The position numbers were made by a program, and so were the translations under genes. Shown here in pieces: positions 21,278 to 32,659 of a DNA stretch of 64,000 bases (position 1 is the first letter of the stretch; each line of letters begins with the position of its first letter). Below the pieces are notes generated by a model, which was not told the origin of the DNA, ran no database searches, and saw only the letters and a list, made by a program, of their open reading frames with translations. The DNA comes from Enoplolaimus lenunculus (Eukaryota > Nematoda > Enoplea > Enoplida > Thoracostomopsidae): the NCBI GenBank assembly GCA_030248215.1, contig JASANG010001316.1, positions 1 to 64,000 of the forward strand, written 5' to 3'.

Positions 21278-21859
21278 ATGTGCAACCGGAATTCCGGTTC
21301 CATATGGAAATTCAGTTTTTTCACTATCCGGTTCCGGTAATAAATCAGGTATGTTTTCACCGAAATTTTCCGATATTTTCGGTATTGAAAAATTTTCTCA
21401 TTCGAAAATTTAAGAAAAATTGGCATATTATTCTAACTTATTTTTCCAAAATTGTCTGAGCATGTATTGCCAAATTTTCAATTTGTGGCATATTCCATAA
21501 TTTAGCATATGCTTCCACCTACAGCATTTGTTTAAGGATTTTGGCATTCTAAATGGCGTGTTCACAGCGTTACAAATGAATTTTTCGGCAACAAGTTTGT
21601 TATTTTCCGGTTACGGCATTTTTTCACTTTCCGGTTTCGGTATATCGCCCATGTTACTTTTCGGATTGTCCCGTTTTCTGGTGGGTCTGTAAAAGAATAT
21701 GCTTACATTCTAGACTACATTTTTTGCTAAGGTTTAGGCGTTTTAGGCTTGGGAATACGCTTTTGCAACGCTTGGGCTTAGGCTTAGGAATACGCTTAAT
21801 CTACTGTTATGGCCCTAAAAGTAACATCGCCCGGTATTTTATAATTCCGGGTGCACCCT
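21278..21859 (-). mobile_element. CCGGAA-type hAT-like MITE interrupted by a GGCC MITE
   Basis: Left end TGTGCAACCGGAATTCCGG, right end ATAATTCCGGGTGCACCCT. The middle (21646-21831) is a nested element of the other family. The ends are diverged, so the host copy is older than A1 and A3. Confidence 0.7.
21646..21831 (-). mobile_element. GGCC-ended MITE with TTAGGC-like core, copy G4
   Basis: Ends GCCCATGTTACTTTTCGG and GGCCCTAAAAGTAACATCGCC; flanks CGGTATAT and CGGTATTT match at 7 of 8. The core has GGCTTAGGCTTAGGAATACG twice in diverged form. It is inserted in the CCGGAA element around it. Confidence 0.8.
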
Positions 21860-22039
21860 ACTTTTCAGTTACCAGAATGCAACTGTGATTGAAAAACATT
21901 GGATTGTGGCAAAATTTGCTGTAGTCAGAGGTCAAGTGAAATTTGGGCAGTTAATCGTGCTGCATAGTGACCTTCAAGTCGCGGTCCATGCATAGCTGAG
22001 GTGTAGAACGTTTTTCTGTGGGACTACTTAATATGGAAT

Positions 22040-22450
22040 AAGCTTAAATTTAGACAAATTCTTTTGCTAGGCTTAGGTATAGGCTTTCTCCTTACGCTTA
22101 GGTGTAGACTTAGGCATATGCTAGTACTTCTGTTGGCCGAGGTCACCAGATTTAGTATTTGTCAGGGTGCAAGCGGAGGTGAGAAATGACGGAGCTGGAG
22201 CCGGAGGTCAACGAAACTTGCCGGAGCCGGAGGTGAAGCTGGAGGTGAGGCGAATTTAAGTAGTAAAATTATGGTTAATTAGCTAATTTTAGCCAATATC
22301 TGCAATATGTAGTTAAGGTGTTTGGGTTTACGCTAATTTTCTGCGAAATTTCAGAAATTAGCCGGAGGCAGAGCGGTTCTACACTGGTATTTGCGCATTC
22401 CAGCTGTAAATTGTTAAATATATGAATGATATTTATAACATAAAACAGTT
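22040..22450. repeat. TTAGGC-like scrap and CCGGAGG MITE fragment
   Basis: About 22050-22125 holds several TTAGGY motifs like the MITE cores but without readable ends. About 22160-22400 has GGTGCAAGCGGAGGTGAGAAATG and GCCGGAGGTGAAGCTGGAGG, the left part and body of a subtype B element (compare 48163). The right end is lost. Confidence 0.55.
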
Positions 22451-22615
22451 TTTGGCAATATTTATGTCTCAAGATTTACTTTGGTTCCATTTTTTGTTTA
22501 AGTCGTCCTGAACAGTAAAACTTATAGTGTTTTGGATTGCCAAGTTGTCATGTCAGTCAGCTGAAACAAAACTACCAGCGCCATTTAGCGATAGCTTATA
22601 AATGATAAATCATAA

Positions 22616-23589
22616 TTATTCCGACGCAAACCACAAAACTTCCAATAAACCTAAAGTAAATCCTACGAGAGCAATGTTTAGTTGCTTGATGCCTCGCAGT
22701 GATTTCGCCGCTGAATTACCCAATTTTCTACAATACCCGCGAACGCAGCTGTGACCAGTCTTGCAATCATAAACATCGTCACAAGCGTTCCATTTTCTAT
22801 TTCGACCTCCTCGATTTCGGTTTGTTTCACATTTTCCCATCCTACATTGCCCACCGTGACATTCGTAGTTAAAGTCACACGATTCCCCATTCCAATGACG
22901 TTCTAAACAAACTTGTTGACGACAAAATCCGCTATAGCATTCGTTGTCATATCTACATCGCCTCCCTGACCGTTTCATTCGATGACATGAGCCTCTACGA
23001 CACACTCCAGATGGGCATTGAGCGTCGTGTGTACACCTTTCACCTTGTTCTTCAGCAATAACTGTACAAATGCCAAATTTACAACGACTGCCTGATTCAC
23101 AATCCATGTGAGACTCACAGGCGTTATCAGGTAGTTGCCCTTTCTCATCTTTTTGAACGCATGAATGATGAATACAACGTCCAAACTCGCAATCCGAATC
23201 AAACATACAGCTATCATGATGTGCTGCACGTGAGCTACATATTCCTTCAACACAATGTCCACTAAAACAGTCGTAATTCAACTCACATTGGCCGCCGCTC
23301 CAAAGTTTTCCAGAGCATCGGTTTGTTTCCCGATCACAATGATGACTGTAGCATTCTTCGTGTCGCATGCAAATTTCACCGTTTTGTAAATTTTCTAAGC
23401 AGGCGCCATTCAAACACCGATCACTAAAACAGTCTGAATGAAACTCGCAATGGCCGTTTGCACCAACTTTGCCTTCAATTGGACTGTCAAGCGAGCATTT
23501 ACCGCTATAGCATTTACCTGAAAAGCATTCGACGTTGAAAACGCACGGCTGATTGCTGAAACGCCATTTGATTGGGACTCGTTTTAATT
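22616..23589 (-). CDS. Cysteine-rich protein of ten C-x5-C modules, likely secreted
   Basis: An uninterrupted frame with ten tandem modules of the form C-x5-C-x4/5-C-x4-C, for example CEFHSDCFSDRC and CELNYDCFSGHC, about 40 cysteines, separated by 10-15 residue linkers. Such short paired-Cys units resemble the Dickkopf N-terminal/EB-module type of extracellular repeat; the exact family is an inference. After a basic stretch (NRNRGGRNRKW) and the tenth module, the C-terminus is a hydrophobic tail, which suits a GPI signal or single membrane anchor. The frame stays open to a Met at 23632, but an acceptor (AAAGTTTATTTCAG) at 23590 suggests that this is the last exon and that a signal-peptide exon lies upstream; I could not find it. 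No clear neighbour relation. Confidence 0.75.
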
Positions 23590-23649
23590 CTGAAATAAAC
23601 TTTTGTGCACCGGTAATAAAAAATGCAAACACGCAGCTGACTTAGTTTC

Positions 23650-24563
23650 ACATTAATATCTATTAAAGTAATCCTATAACGCCGAACATACGCAACCTGG
23701 GCACATTTCCATGTACTGTACCGTGCTTAAGTGTTCTTTAGAAACAAACCAGCGTTCCAAATATTGTAGCCTGTTTGACAGTACAGGTGCAATACTAAAG
23801 TTTGGATCATTCGTATTTCTTCCATAGTACAGACGCAACTATAGTCAGGTCAAGACTCTAATTCTTGTAGATTTTTTGTAGCTGAAAGACCTTTAAACAC
23901 ATCTGAATGAAAGAACTGTATATATGGACGTAAATCCTATCCGCCTACTATTAGGGAAAATGTTTTGAACGGAAAATCATTGGAGGGTTTGCGACCGTAA
24001 TTGCTCGAAAACCACGAGTTGGCAATTATCAGAGTATCATTTTGCGATGGGGTTGAAGCTGAGGTTTGCAACTATACACAATGTAAACCGACAAAATTTC
24101 CAACGTACCGTTGGCACCAAAAGTATGAGATAGTACGCAGATCACACAAACAAAATAGGCTTCAAAAATCATTACATACGCGGACTTCAATACAAAATTT
24201 CCTTTTCAAGCGTTAAAAGCCCCTTGTGATTGAATTACACTAATATGCGAGTTTTTAGCGATAAGCAGGTCTTACATTAAGGTATAAAATTAGTCACATT
24301 GAAATAGCCATTATTGCTTATCAGTAAAAGTAAACAACGTAATGCAATACGTTATGGCAGTTTTTTGAGCATGCCGTACTGACCCTGTGCTTCTTCAAAC
24401 TCACCGACGGTATAGTTCGGTAGACGTACGCAAACGTAAAATAGTTATAAAATTGGGGAATGAAAAAGGGCCGAAATTCATTTCATTTTTTGTCTTTGTA
24501 ATTGAGTTCCAACTTTTCTATGATTTCTGCATTTTGATTTTATTCTTTCATTACGTAATAAAA
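23650..24563. other. Upstream of the Cys-rich gene, nothing recognised
   Basis: The missing first exon of the Cys-rich gene should lie here or further right. I found no convincing minus-strand signal peptide followed by a phase-1 donor. Confidence 0.4.
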
Positions 24564-25504
24564 CCAGTCGTAGTGGGACTACATCTATTGAGCGAAGCTC
24601 GAACACAGGTAAGCAATTAAGGTAATATGCAAATTAGTTATTAGCTAACTATTCATTTATCGGTTTTGGAGGTTTGTAAGCAATTTCCTCATATTCCTCG
24701 CGCCCAAAAACCTTTCAGCCACCCTATAATTTTTGGAATAATTTAAAAAATCCTAATTTTGTCTTGTCAATTAAGCTAATATGCAAATTAACTATTAGCT
24801 AACTATTCAATTATCGGTTTTGGAGGTTTGTAAACAATTTATTCAGATTCCTCGCACCCAAAAACGTTCAGTGAACCCTAAAAATTATTGAAATAATTTA
24901 AAAAGTCCTAGTTTTGTCTTGTCAATTAAGCTATTATGCAAATTAGTTATTAGCTAACTGTTCAATTATCGGTTTTGGATGTTTGTAAACTATTTATTCA
25001 AATTCCTTGCACCTAAAAACCCTTTAGTGCTGAAATTATGTTGCTTTTAACCTTAATAATTAGTGAAATATTGTAAAAAGTCATAATTTAGGCTTATAAC
25101 CTTGCTAATATGCAAATTATCTATTAGCTAACTGCTCAATTATCGGTTTTGGAGGTTTGTAAACAGTCTATGCAGATTTCTCGCACCCAAAAACCCTTTA
25201 ATGCTAAAATTAGATTGCTTTTAACTGTAATAATTACTGAAATATTGTGGAAAGTACTCTTTTAGGCTTAATTGATTATGCAAATTAGCCTGTAGCTAAT
25301 AAACGGCTCCAAATTTTAAAACCCTAATGCGTGGTTAACTCCCCAGTATTATTGGCTTTCAAACAAAAAAAGTTTATCAATATCGGTTCAGCCGTTCCTG
25401 AGATTCTTTTCGGACGGATAGACGGACAGACGGACGGACGGACAGACGGACAGACGGACATCCACCTTTCTACCCCCAAGTGCAAAACATAAAACGCTTC
25501 GCGA
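24564..25504 (-). mobile_element. Helentron/DINE-like element, copy 3
   Basis: Same plan as copy 1: CCAGTCGTAGTGGGACTAC, TTGAGCGAAGCTCGAACAC, about five 150-bp direct repeats with TATGCAAATTAG, then GGAC/AGAC microsatellite and CATAAAACGCTTCGCG. The far subterminal repeat is missing, so the 5' end is truncated. Confidence 0.7.
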
Positions 25505-26168
25505 CAACGACGGTCACAAATTACAAATTTACTTTGAGTTTTAAAAATAAGTTTAACTTTAAATATAATTGCCTTGCTTGGTTTTCTGAAACAGTTGCAT
25601 CGATTTTTTCTGTAAACCTTCCCACAGAAACACTGTCGTTACCATTCGTAGTTCTGTTTATTATGTACAGTTAGCCAAAATCTTAGCATTTTCGATGCGT
25701 TGTCCGAAATTGCAACTTTTAGTTGATTTTTCGTGATTTGAACCCGGATATTGTAAACGTTTGCATATTTGTACCTGCCTGTATAAATTTTGATATACTG
25801 GAATTTTTGGCGTGGTTTAAAAGGTGCGTATTGTGTGTAATTTAAAAACCACAGGCATTTTGTAGTGCGATTAGGAAAACTGAGTTTTCTGGTCGCCAGT
25901 TGTGTTGCTTTTTGTGAAATAAATAGTTTATGAAAAGGATTATATAATTTATCGAAATCGGTAAAGTTTAAAAGCTTTTAACATTGCAGAAACAGCAGAA
26001 AAATTGCATTATTTATTAACTTTGGATACCTATGCCAACTAGAAGAGCTACAACACTGTAGAAACAAACTTGATTCATATCGTAAGCAAATATTGTTGGA
26101 TGATGAAATTTTGCCAGAACTTGAAGTCAGCAGTGTCGGACAGAGGTCAAGAATCAACTAAATTTCCC

Positions 26169-27737
26169 GGCCAATGTTACTTTAAAGGCCGTCCCATTTT
26201 TCCGGGACAGAAATGTACAAGGAGTACCCGTCCCATTTTCCCGGGACAGCAATGTACCAGGAGTACATTCAAAAAATACCATTGGGACAGCGGGACAATT
26301 AGGACAGATGGGACAGTTGGGACAGATGGGACAGATGGGACAGAGGGACAGTTGGGACAGATGGGACAGTTGGGATAGATGGGACAGTTGGGACAGATGG
26401 GACAGTTGGGACAGATGGGACAGTGGGACAGTTGGGACAGGTGGGACAGATGGGAGAGTTGGTTCCGAAAAGGGGGTACAATTTTCTACATCGGCGGAAA
26501 TGTCGCCAATGTTACCCTAAAGGCCGTCCCATTTTCCCGGGACAGAAATGTACCAGAAGTACCCGTCCCATTTTCTCGGGACAGCAATGTACCAGGAGTA
26601 CATATAAAACATATAATTGGGACAGCTGGGACAGCTGGGACAGATGGGACAGTTGGACAGCCGGGACAGTTTGTACAGATGGGACAGTTGGGACAGATGG
26701 GACAGTTGGAACAGATGGGACAGTTGGGACAGATGGAACAGATGGGACAGCGGGACAGATGGGACAAATGGGACAGTTTGGACAGATGGGACACAAGAGT
26801 CAGTTGGGACAGATGGGACAGTTGGGACAGATGGCACAGTTGAGGCAGATGGGACAGTTGGGACAGATGGGACAGTTGGGACAGTTGGGACAGATGGGAC
26901 AGATGGGACAGTTTGGACAGATGGGTCAGTTGGGACAGTTGGGACACTTGGGACAGATGGGACAGTTGGGACAGATCGGACAGTTGGGAACGATGGGACA
27001 GCGGGACAGATGGGACAGTTTGGACAGATGGGACAGTTGGGACAGATGGGACAGTTGGGACACTTGAAACAGATGGGACAGTTGGGCAGTTGGGAAAGAT
27101 GGGACAGTTGGGACTCATGGGACAGTTGGGACAGATGGCACAGATGGGACAGCGGGACAGATGGGACAGTTGGGACAGTTTGGACAGTTTGGACAGATGG
27201 TACAATTGGGACAGTTGGGACAGATGGGGCAATTTGGACAGTTTGGACAGTTGGGACAGTTGGGACAGATGGGACAGTTGGGATGGGACAGTTGGGACAG
27301 CGGGACAGATGGGACAGTTTGTACAGTTTGGACAGATGGGACGGTTGGAGCAGATGGGACAGATGGGACAGATGGGACAGTTGGGACAGTTGGGGCACTT
27401 GGGACAGTTGGGACAATTGGGACAAACGGGACAGATGAGACAGTTGGGCCAGATGGGACAGATGGACAGATGAGACAGTTGGGACAGATAGGACAGTTGG
27501 GACAGATGGGACAGCTGAGACAGATGGGACAGTTGGGACAGATGGGACAGTTGGGACAGATATAAATATATAAATATATATAATATATATAAAATATATA
27601 TCTTTATATATATAAAGATATATATACATTACGTAAATGTATCTGCCTGTGCATATGTAAACAGGAGCGCATAAGTGTGCACTCCGGGTATATTTGTCTC
27701 CCGGGAAATTGGGACGGCCTTTATAGTAACATGGACC
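26169..27737. mobile_element. GGCC-ended MITE carrying a 1.3-kb minisatellite, copy G5
   Basis: Left end GGCCAATGTTACTTTAAAGG, right end CCTTTATAGTAACATGGACC, flanks AATTTCCC and GATTTCAC (6 of 8). Inside the left end is GTCCCATTTTCCCGGGACAG followed by AAATGTACCAGGAGTAC, repeated several times, with a second set at 26523-26610. Between and after lies the GGGACAG minisatellite. The right end has CAGGAGCGCATAAGTGTG and CCCGGGAAATTGGGACGG, matching inversely the left end of the element at 39251. Confidence 0.85.
26282..27561. repeat. 9-bp minisatellite GGGACAGWT, more than 100 units
   Basis: Units of GGGACAGTT and GGGACAGAT alternate irregularly, with rarer GGGACAGCG and point variants, over about 1.3 kb (broken by unique sequence at 26460-26620). 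Because the unit is nine bases and lacks stops, long frames stay open on both strands (W-D-S/R and S-Q-L-S-H-L type peptides); these are not genes. The unit can be derived from the CCCGGGACAG at the element's own ends. Confidence 0.95.
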
Positions 27738-28559
27738 GATTTCACAAACTAGAGTTGGTACCATTTGATACAGAAAACTTGAAATTTCAACGGTTTTGGG
27801 ATAATTTCGAAATTTCTATGAATAGAAATTACTCTATCAGACGCTGATAAATTCACATGTCTTCTGTCATTTGTTATAGCGATCCACAGGTTGCTGTTTT
27901 TTTACATTTCGAAGCAATGTTGGCGCTTTAATCAGCCAACCATAAAATTGGCCAGTTATGGTCCGTTCATGACGTATGCCAGAAACATATCCGTTGTATT
28001 GTCGCACTTGGTTTACCTGAGGAAACGTTTGGGCAAGTCTTTATCAAATTGTTCTGTCTAAGCTCCCCAAATTTGCTGGAATGGAGCTTCATCGTAGTAA
28101 TGGATTTAAAAAATGGAGATTAAGTATTCTCCGCGAGTTTCTAAAAGAAGCAACTCACGCACGTGATATGTCTGAATGTGCATTTGGGCCCTAGTAACAA
28201 GAATGGTACTGTCAAGGCCTTGTCAACTAATAAATCAGATCTCAAGTCGAAATATCAAAATTTTCGTTTTCGAACTACGACGGCAGGCATCGTTAATCCT
28301 TCACCGGAAAATCGGATCACTTGCACCTATTGCAATGGCACTCACTATAGTGACTAATGTGAAAAATTTCCGGACGTAAAGTCTCGTCGTGCGGGACTTT
28401 TCAATGAATGTTTGCCGTTCTCAAAACCAGTCTGGTTTTGCAGAAACCGGTTGAAAATCGATTTTACCCTACTTATGAATGTGAAGTATTATGTGACAGT
28501 AGTCGCAATTTTGCTATTGTCGGATAGCCAGTGTCGATACATTTAATTATGTGCAGGGG

Positions 28560-28940
28560 GAGTAAACCGTTCAATGTTTCGGAGGAACTTTTACAGACAT
28601 GGCAAGAATCGTTGATAATCTTGGGGCTCGTAGTCTAAAACTGTCTGATTATAGCATTGTCGTCGTCAACTGCGGTATTAATGATTATCAAAAAGGGTTA
28701 AGCAGAAACGGTATTTTGACAAGTTTATGACTGCAATTTACAAGTTTAACTTGGCTCCTGATAACGACCGAATTCTAATTTCTACACTGTTTCCGGATTC
28801 TCGAGCCCCCAATTCAAGGACGTACTCGCAGTGGTTTTGTATTAAGTTAACAGGAAACAGTATCAATATTAATAGGGGCGAAAAACCAAATCCATACGTA
28901 ATTGATGGCAATATTCAAAAACACAAAACTTGTTAAGCTA
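28560..28940 (+). mobile_element. SGNH-esterase-like fragment beside the BEL/Pao fossil
   Basis: A decayed coding stretch with IVVVNCGINDYQKG, which resembles block III (G-x-N-D) of SGNH/GDSL hydrolases, and a following segment (APDNDRILISTLFPDSRAP) that fits the same fold. It follows the gag fossil directly and is probably from the same or a related retroelement. It is broken; assignment is by motif only. Confidence 0.45.
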
Positions 28941-29735
28941 AATTTGGTACTCAAGTTTACCACCCAGATACTTGAGTTGTCGAAAAGATCATCTTTAACC
29001 GGGATTATCACAGCACAATCCAGTATCTTGTGAATTTTTTGTGATTGAATTTGATTCGGTGACTATCGTACCAGCATGCTGAAATTTTGTTTTGTGGCTA
29101 TGAACTACATGTCCAGATCTGAGTGCTGCGATATGTAATTATTGCAGCCGTAATTCTACTTCATAAATACATAAACTGAGACTCTGATATGTTTAACTTT
29201 CGGCTTTACTATACGTTTTATATAGTAGTATAGGCGCAGCATTTTTGTTTTTTGTGAGCAAAGAGCAAAAGGCGCTTTGTAGTAGTAGTCTGACGGTCTG
29301 TTCAGCGCGAAAAACACCCGGCCAAATGTTTCTATACGTTATTGATGAATAACGTAGCTAGTACAAAGTTATATTTCTAAGGAGTAGAGCCTTAATCTCA
29401 ACCTGCAATAATTATCTATCTTTAAATTCTTTAGAACTGCGTCGACTACACATTGTTTTAATCATACCACATTATAAAATCCTCCTCGATGTTTAAATTT
29501 GCCTTGATAACTTTTTTACTCGTCATAATCTGAAGTTTTTATCAGGAATGCCCAAAAAGAATTGCATAATTTATTGTTTCGTTAACCGGTTTATAAGCCT
29601 ACGGAAGTCGCTACCTGCTAGTGTAAATATTGAACACTTTAGCACTGCTGATATTTTATATTAAAAATAGATATTTATCTGTACATATCTACCCTACATA
29701 TTTAAATGTACATACGTTTTTAGCTATATATAAAT
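28941..29735. other. Intergenic, nothing recognised
   Basis: AT-rich sequence without a coding signal or a family match in this window. Confidence 0.45.
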
Positions 29736-30041
29736 TGTCGGTATATGTGCACGTAAGTGTATGTAAAGCAAATGTTGCCATGCATGTGCACATATACCGG
29801 TATAAGAAGTTGTTGCAACGACCGCGTAGTGTAGTGGTAGCATGCTTGGCTCGAGCGCAAGAGGGCCGAGGTTCGATTCCCGGCGTGGTCATTAACTTTG
29901 GGCAGAACTTCAAACAGGAGTCGTGCAGACCGTATAGTGCCAACATGGAGGTCCCACCGAGACGAGCACTGCAAACAGCAAGCCCATGGATTCGGGTAGT
30001 TGTATTCACGGTCCGGGACGACCGCCTGTAAAAAAGAGGGA
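29736..30041 (+). mobile_element. tRNA-derived SINE, family A copy 1
   Basis: Starts with a leader whose ends pair (CGGTATATGTGCAC against GTGCACATATACCG), then a 71-nt tRNA-like head at 29820-29890 with A box TAGTGTAGTGG and B box GGTTCGATTCC. The body ends with ACATGGAGGTCCC...CCCATGGATTCGGGTAG and GTCCGGGACGACCGCC. The cloverleaf has mismatches in the T and anticodon stems and it belongs to a repeated unit, so it is a SINE and not a working tRNA gene. Confidence 0.8.
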
Positions 30042-30042
30042 T

Positions 30043-30210
30043 GTCGGTATATGTGCACGTAAGTGTATGTAAAGCAAATGTTGCCATGCCTGTGCACATA
30101 TACCGGTATAAGAAGTTGTTGCAACGACCGCGTAGTGTAGTGGTAGCATGCTTGGCTCGAGCGCAAGAGGGCCGAGGTTCGATTCCCGGCAGACCGTATA
30201 GTGCCAACGT
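30043..30210 (+). mobile_element. tRNA-derived SINE, family A copy 2 (internally deleted)
   Basis: Leader and tRNA-like head are almost identical to copy 1, one base after its end. The sequence then skips from CGATTCCCGGC straight to AGACCGTATAGTGCCAAC, missing the acceptor 3' strand and about 50 bases. This is a direct tandem pair, so the duplication is recent. Confidence 0.8.
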
Positions 30211-31310
30211 GAGCCAGGTATATATTAATAGACTTTGGTCTAAATATTAAGGTTGTTAGGGGACTGGGCGAGTTCATCCAATTCCAGCCTTAACAGGGGT
30301 TTCGATCTCCGATTTAGCACTCAGAAGCCCGTCGAACTCGCTAATAAACAAGACTAGGGTTAAGCTTTAATAACAAGTAAGATAACATATTAATACGAAC
30401 AAGTAAGAAGGCAACTTACAAATACCAACACGATTAGTTTTCAATACTCATGATTGAAAACTAAATAGAAAACTAAGTTGAAATTAAATCTAAATTCCAA
30501 AAAGAAACTAAAGCAGCGTTAATGCTGCGTAAAGCAAACAATTCGAAAACAATTAGAATTCATTCCAATTTCTCGGAAAATTGTCACCACATAGCACAAA
30601 ACAAAACTACAGACTGAATTGCATTTACAAAACAACAATTTGCATAAAACTCCAATCTGGGATCAAACAAGTTCTTCAGAGCAAAATACCAGCTATTTTG
30701 CTCTTACAATAATTTCCATTTCCAACTGGTTCTTTCAGTTGCTATATTTCAAGATAAATACATGGACCTGGATTTTTCTGCAAGAAAAACCCGGACCCTA
30801 AAGCAGTTGCAACATTTCAATATAAATACCTAGACCCGGATTTTTCTGCAAGGAAAACAAGGACCCTGAATTTCTAACAATACAAACTCGGATTTGAATT
30901 TTTTCTTGGGTCTAATTCGGACCCGATTTTTTTATGGGGTCTAACTCGGACCCGGAACATTTTATAACATAAAAATTGAACATAATTCAAATTTTTCAAA
31001 CAAGCGCTGAACTTTATGTCTATATCTATGTTCTATCAGCTTATATAGCATGCTTGGACTTTTGATTATTGGTTTACCAAGCAATTTTTGACTTTGGGCG
31101 AAGCTACTAAGCTTAAGTAAAATGTAGAATTGATTACTTAAAATGAGGTACATATGTTATGTCTCTGCATACCAACCATTCCTAATTAAGTGTTCGGAAT
31201 CGTGACCCAGGTACAGCTTCGTATGTTATTCATTACTCAAAAAAGAAGCCTGTTTGTCTAGCTTTTCCTTCTTCAGTTTACCTTTACGTACAACATATAT
31301 GTTGGCATAC
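30211..31310. other. Intergenic; short degenerate GGACCCGGAT repeats at 30760-30960
   Basis: About four diverged units of 50-70 bp share GACCCGGATTTTTCTGCAAG. No gene is seen in the rest. Confidence 0.45.
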
Positions 31311-31311
31311 G

Positions 31312-31640
31312 TAGTGTAGATGTGTATGCGCATAGTGTATGTGTTAAGACACATTCATGCAGGTGCACATATCGTACTAAGGAAAATTATGATATCGGCC
31401 GCCTGGTGTAATGGGTAGCGCGCTTGACTATTCCCGGCCTGCGTGGCCATATCTTTCGGAGGTATTAAGGAGAACAACCACAAGTATTCGCAGTACTTTA
31501 GAGAAAGGGATCATCCCGACCGTGCTTTACTGACATGGAGGTACCGAAGAGACTGGCGCTGTAAATAGCAGACCCGTGGATTCGGAGAAGTTTGAATTCA
31601 CTGTCCGGGACAAGCGGCCAAAGAAGGTGAAATGTTGTGA
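31312..31640 (+). mobile_element. tRNA-derived SINE, family B copy 1
   Basis: Leader TGTGTATGCGCATAGTGTATG, then a shortened tRNA-like head (GGCCGCCTGGTGTAATGGG and TAGCGCGC), then a body with ACATGGAGGTACC...CCCGTGGATTCGGAG and TTCACTGTCCGGGAC, the same core as family A. The B-box part of the head is deleted. Confidence 0.75.
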
Positions 31641-31644
31641 TACA

Positions 31645-31885
31645 ATGTAGATGTGTATGTGCATAGTGTATGTAATGTTAAGACGCCTGAATACGTGTGC
31701 ACATATAGCACTAGGGAAAATTATGATATCGGCCACGTGGTGTAATGGGTAGCGCGCTCGACTCGCGAGCGAGAGGTCCGAGGTTCGATTTCCGGCGCGG
31801 CCATAGCTTTCGGAGATATTAAGGAGAACAACCACATGTATTCGCAGTACTTCAGAAAAGGGGGGCGTCCCGACTGTGCAGTTCT
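31645..31885 (+). mobile_element. tRNA-derived SINE, family B copy 2 (3' truncated)
   Basis: Follows copy 1 after a few bases. The head at 31731-31802 folds into a full 72-nt cloverleaf outline (7-bp acceptor with one mismatch; anticodon-loop position gives CGC) with the same T-arm oddity as family A. The body matches copy 1 to about CATGTATTCGCAGTAC and is then lost. Confidence 0.75.
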
Positions 31886-32176
31886 GAAAATATATACTAT
31901 ATTTGTCTTAAGACATGTTGGGTTGGGAGCGTTTTGTCTCAAACGTATATATCACACAGACAGCATGGTGCATTCATCTGATTAATGCTTTAGCGTACAC
32001 AGTTTTGCTACGGTACAATTAGTGTTCAGAAAACTTGGAATGGTTTACTGTGATAACCCGGGATTGGTCTGCAATTTCTCGAATTGAAAAGCCGGGCCTG
32101 GCTTTTTTGGAGAAGGTGTTCGAATCCTGATGCAGCTGTCATGTACGCATTTTTATACGCATATATTACGTATACG

Positions 32177-32517
32177 CAGGGTGCAATCAAAATTATGATT
32201 CCGATTAGAAATTAATCGTACTTGTTGTGATGTGATATGTTGCAAAAAATTTTGTATCATTTATGTATTAAATGGCTTTTGAGCAGTTAACTTCTCAATA
32301 ATTGATTGCAGTTTAGTTTCACAGAACCAAAAATCATCCCCAATTTGTTTATGCGACGTTTTTTAAAATTGTTGCCAGCCAACAGACATCCTAAACCAAT
32401 ATTATATTTGTTAATACAAATTATCCGCACTGTCACAAAATTTGTAATTCCGATCAAGATTCCGATATAAATTTGCTGTTCTGATTCCGGTATAATCCAG
32501 TTCCGTTCTGCACCCTG
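32177..32517 (-). mobile_element. MITE of the CAGGGTGCA family, subtype D, copy 2
   Basis: CAGGGTGCAATC...GTTCTGCACCCTG ends with ATTCCGAT-type subterminal repeats; the inside is the reverse of 5645-6050. Flanks show no good 8-bp duplication. Confidence 0.75.
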
Positions 32518-32659
32518 GTTATAGAAACATGTTTTGGTCATAAATACTATGTATAATATAGCATTATGTTATATTTTTCAGCAATCAGAGCTGGATATCA
32601 GTTGAACCGTATTTAAGATTATATACATAAAAAATTTCGGCACCGGTATGCAGGGATGT

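Larger units (their letters stand above)
25990..28500 (+). mobile_element. BEL/Pao gag fossil, split by a MITE
   Basis: Right of the inserted MITE, from 27738, a BEL/Pao-type gag can be recognised (KLELVPFDTENLKFQRFWD), followed near 28310-28350 by a zinc knuckle of the CxYCNGTHYSD type and an arginine-rich tail. A scrap of the gag N-terminus lies before 26168. The copy is old and broken many times. No LTR pair, RT or integrase is seen. The element at 26169-27737 is inserted in it with a roughly 6 of 8 matching duplication. Confidence 0.75.

Noticed and set aside
22678-23262. Additional minus-strand frames in the Cys-rich gene
   Set aside because: They are alternative-frame shadows of the ten-module frame.
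24001-24620. Two + frames of 71 and 77 codons
   Set aside because: No family, no splice sites of note, and the second runs into the Helentron-like element.
26299-27764. Long open frames on both strands (up to 415 codons)
   Set aside because: They are products of a 9-bp, stop-free minisatellite inside a transposon and appear in several frames at once.
29820-29890. tRNA gene (CGA anticodon position)
   Set aside because: The cloverleaf has mismatches in the anticodon and T stems and lies in a repeated unit with a SINE body; the second copy lacks its acceptor end.
31731-31802. tRNA gene (CGC anticodon position)
   Set aside because: Good outline, but the T stem pairs poorly and the sequence is the head of a family B SINE.
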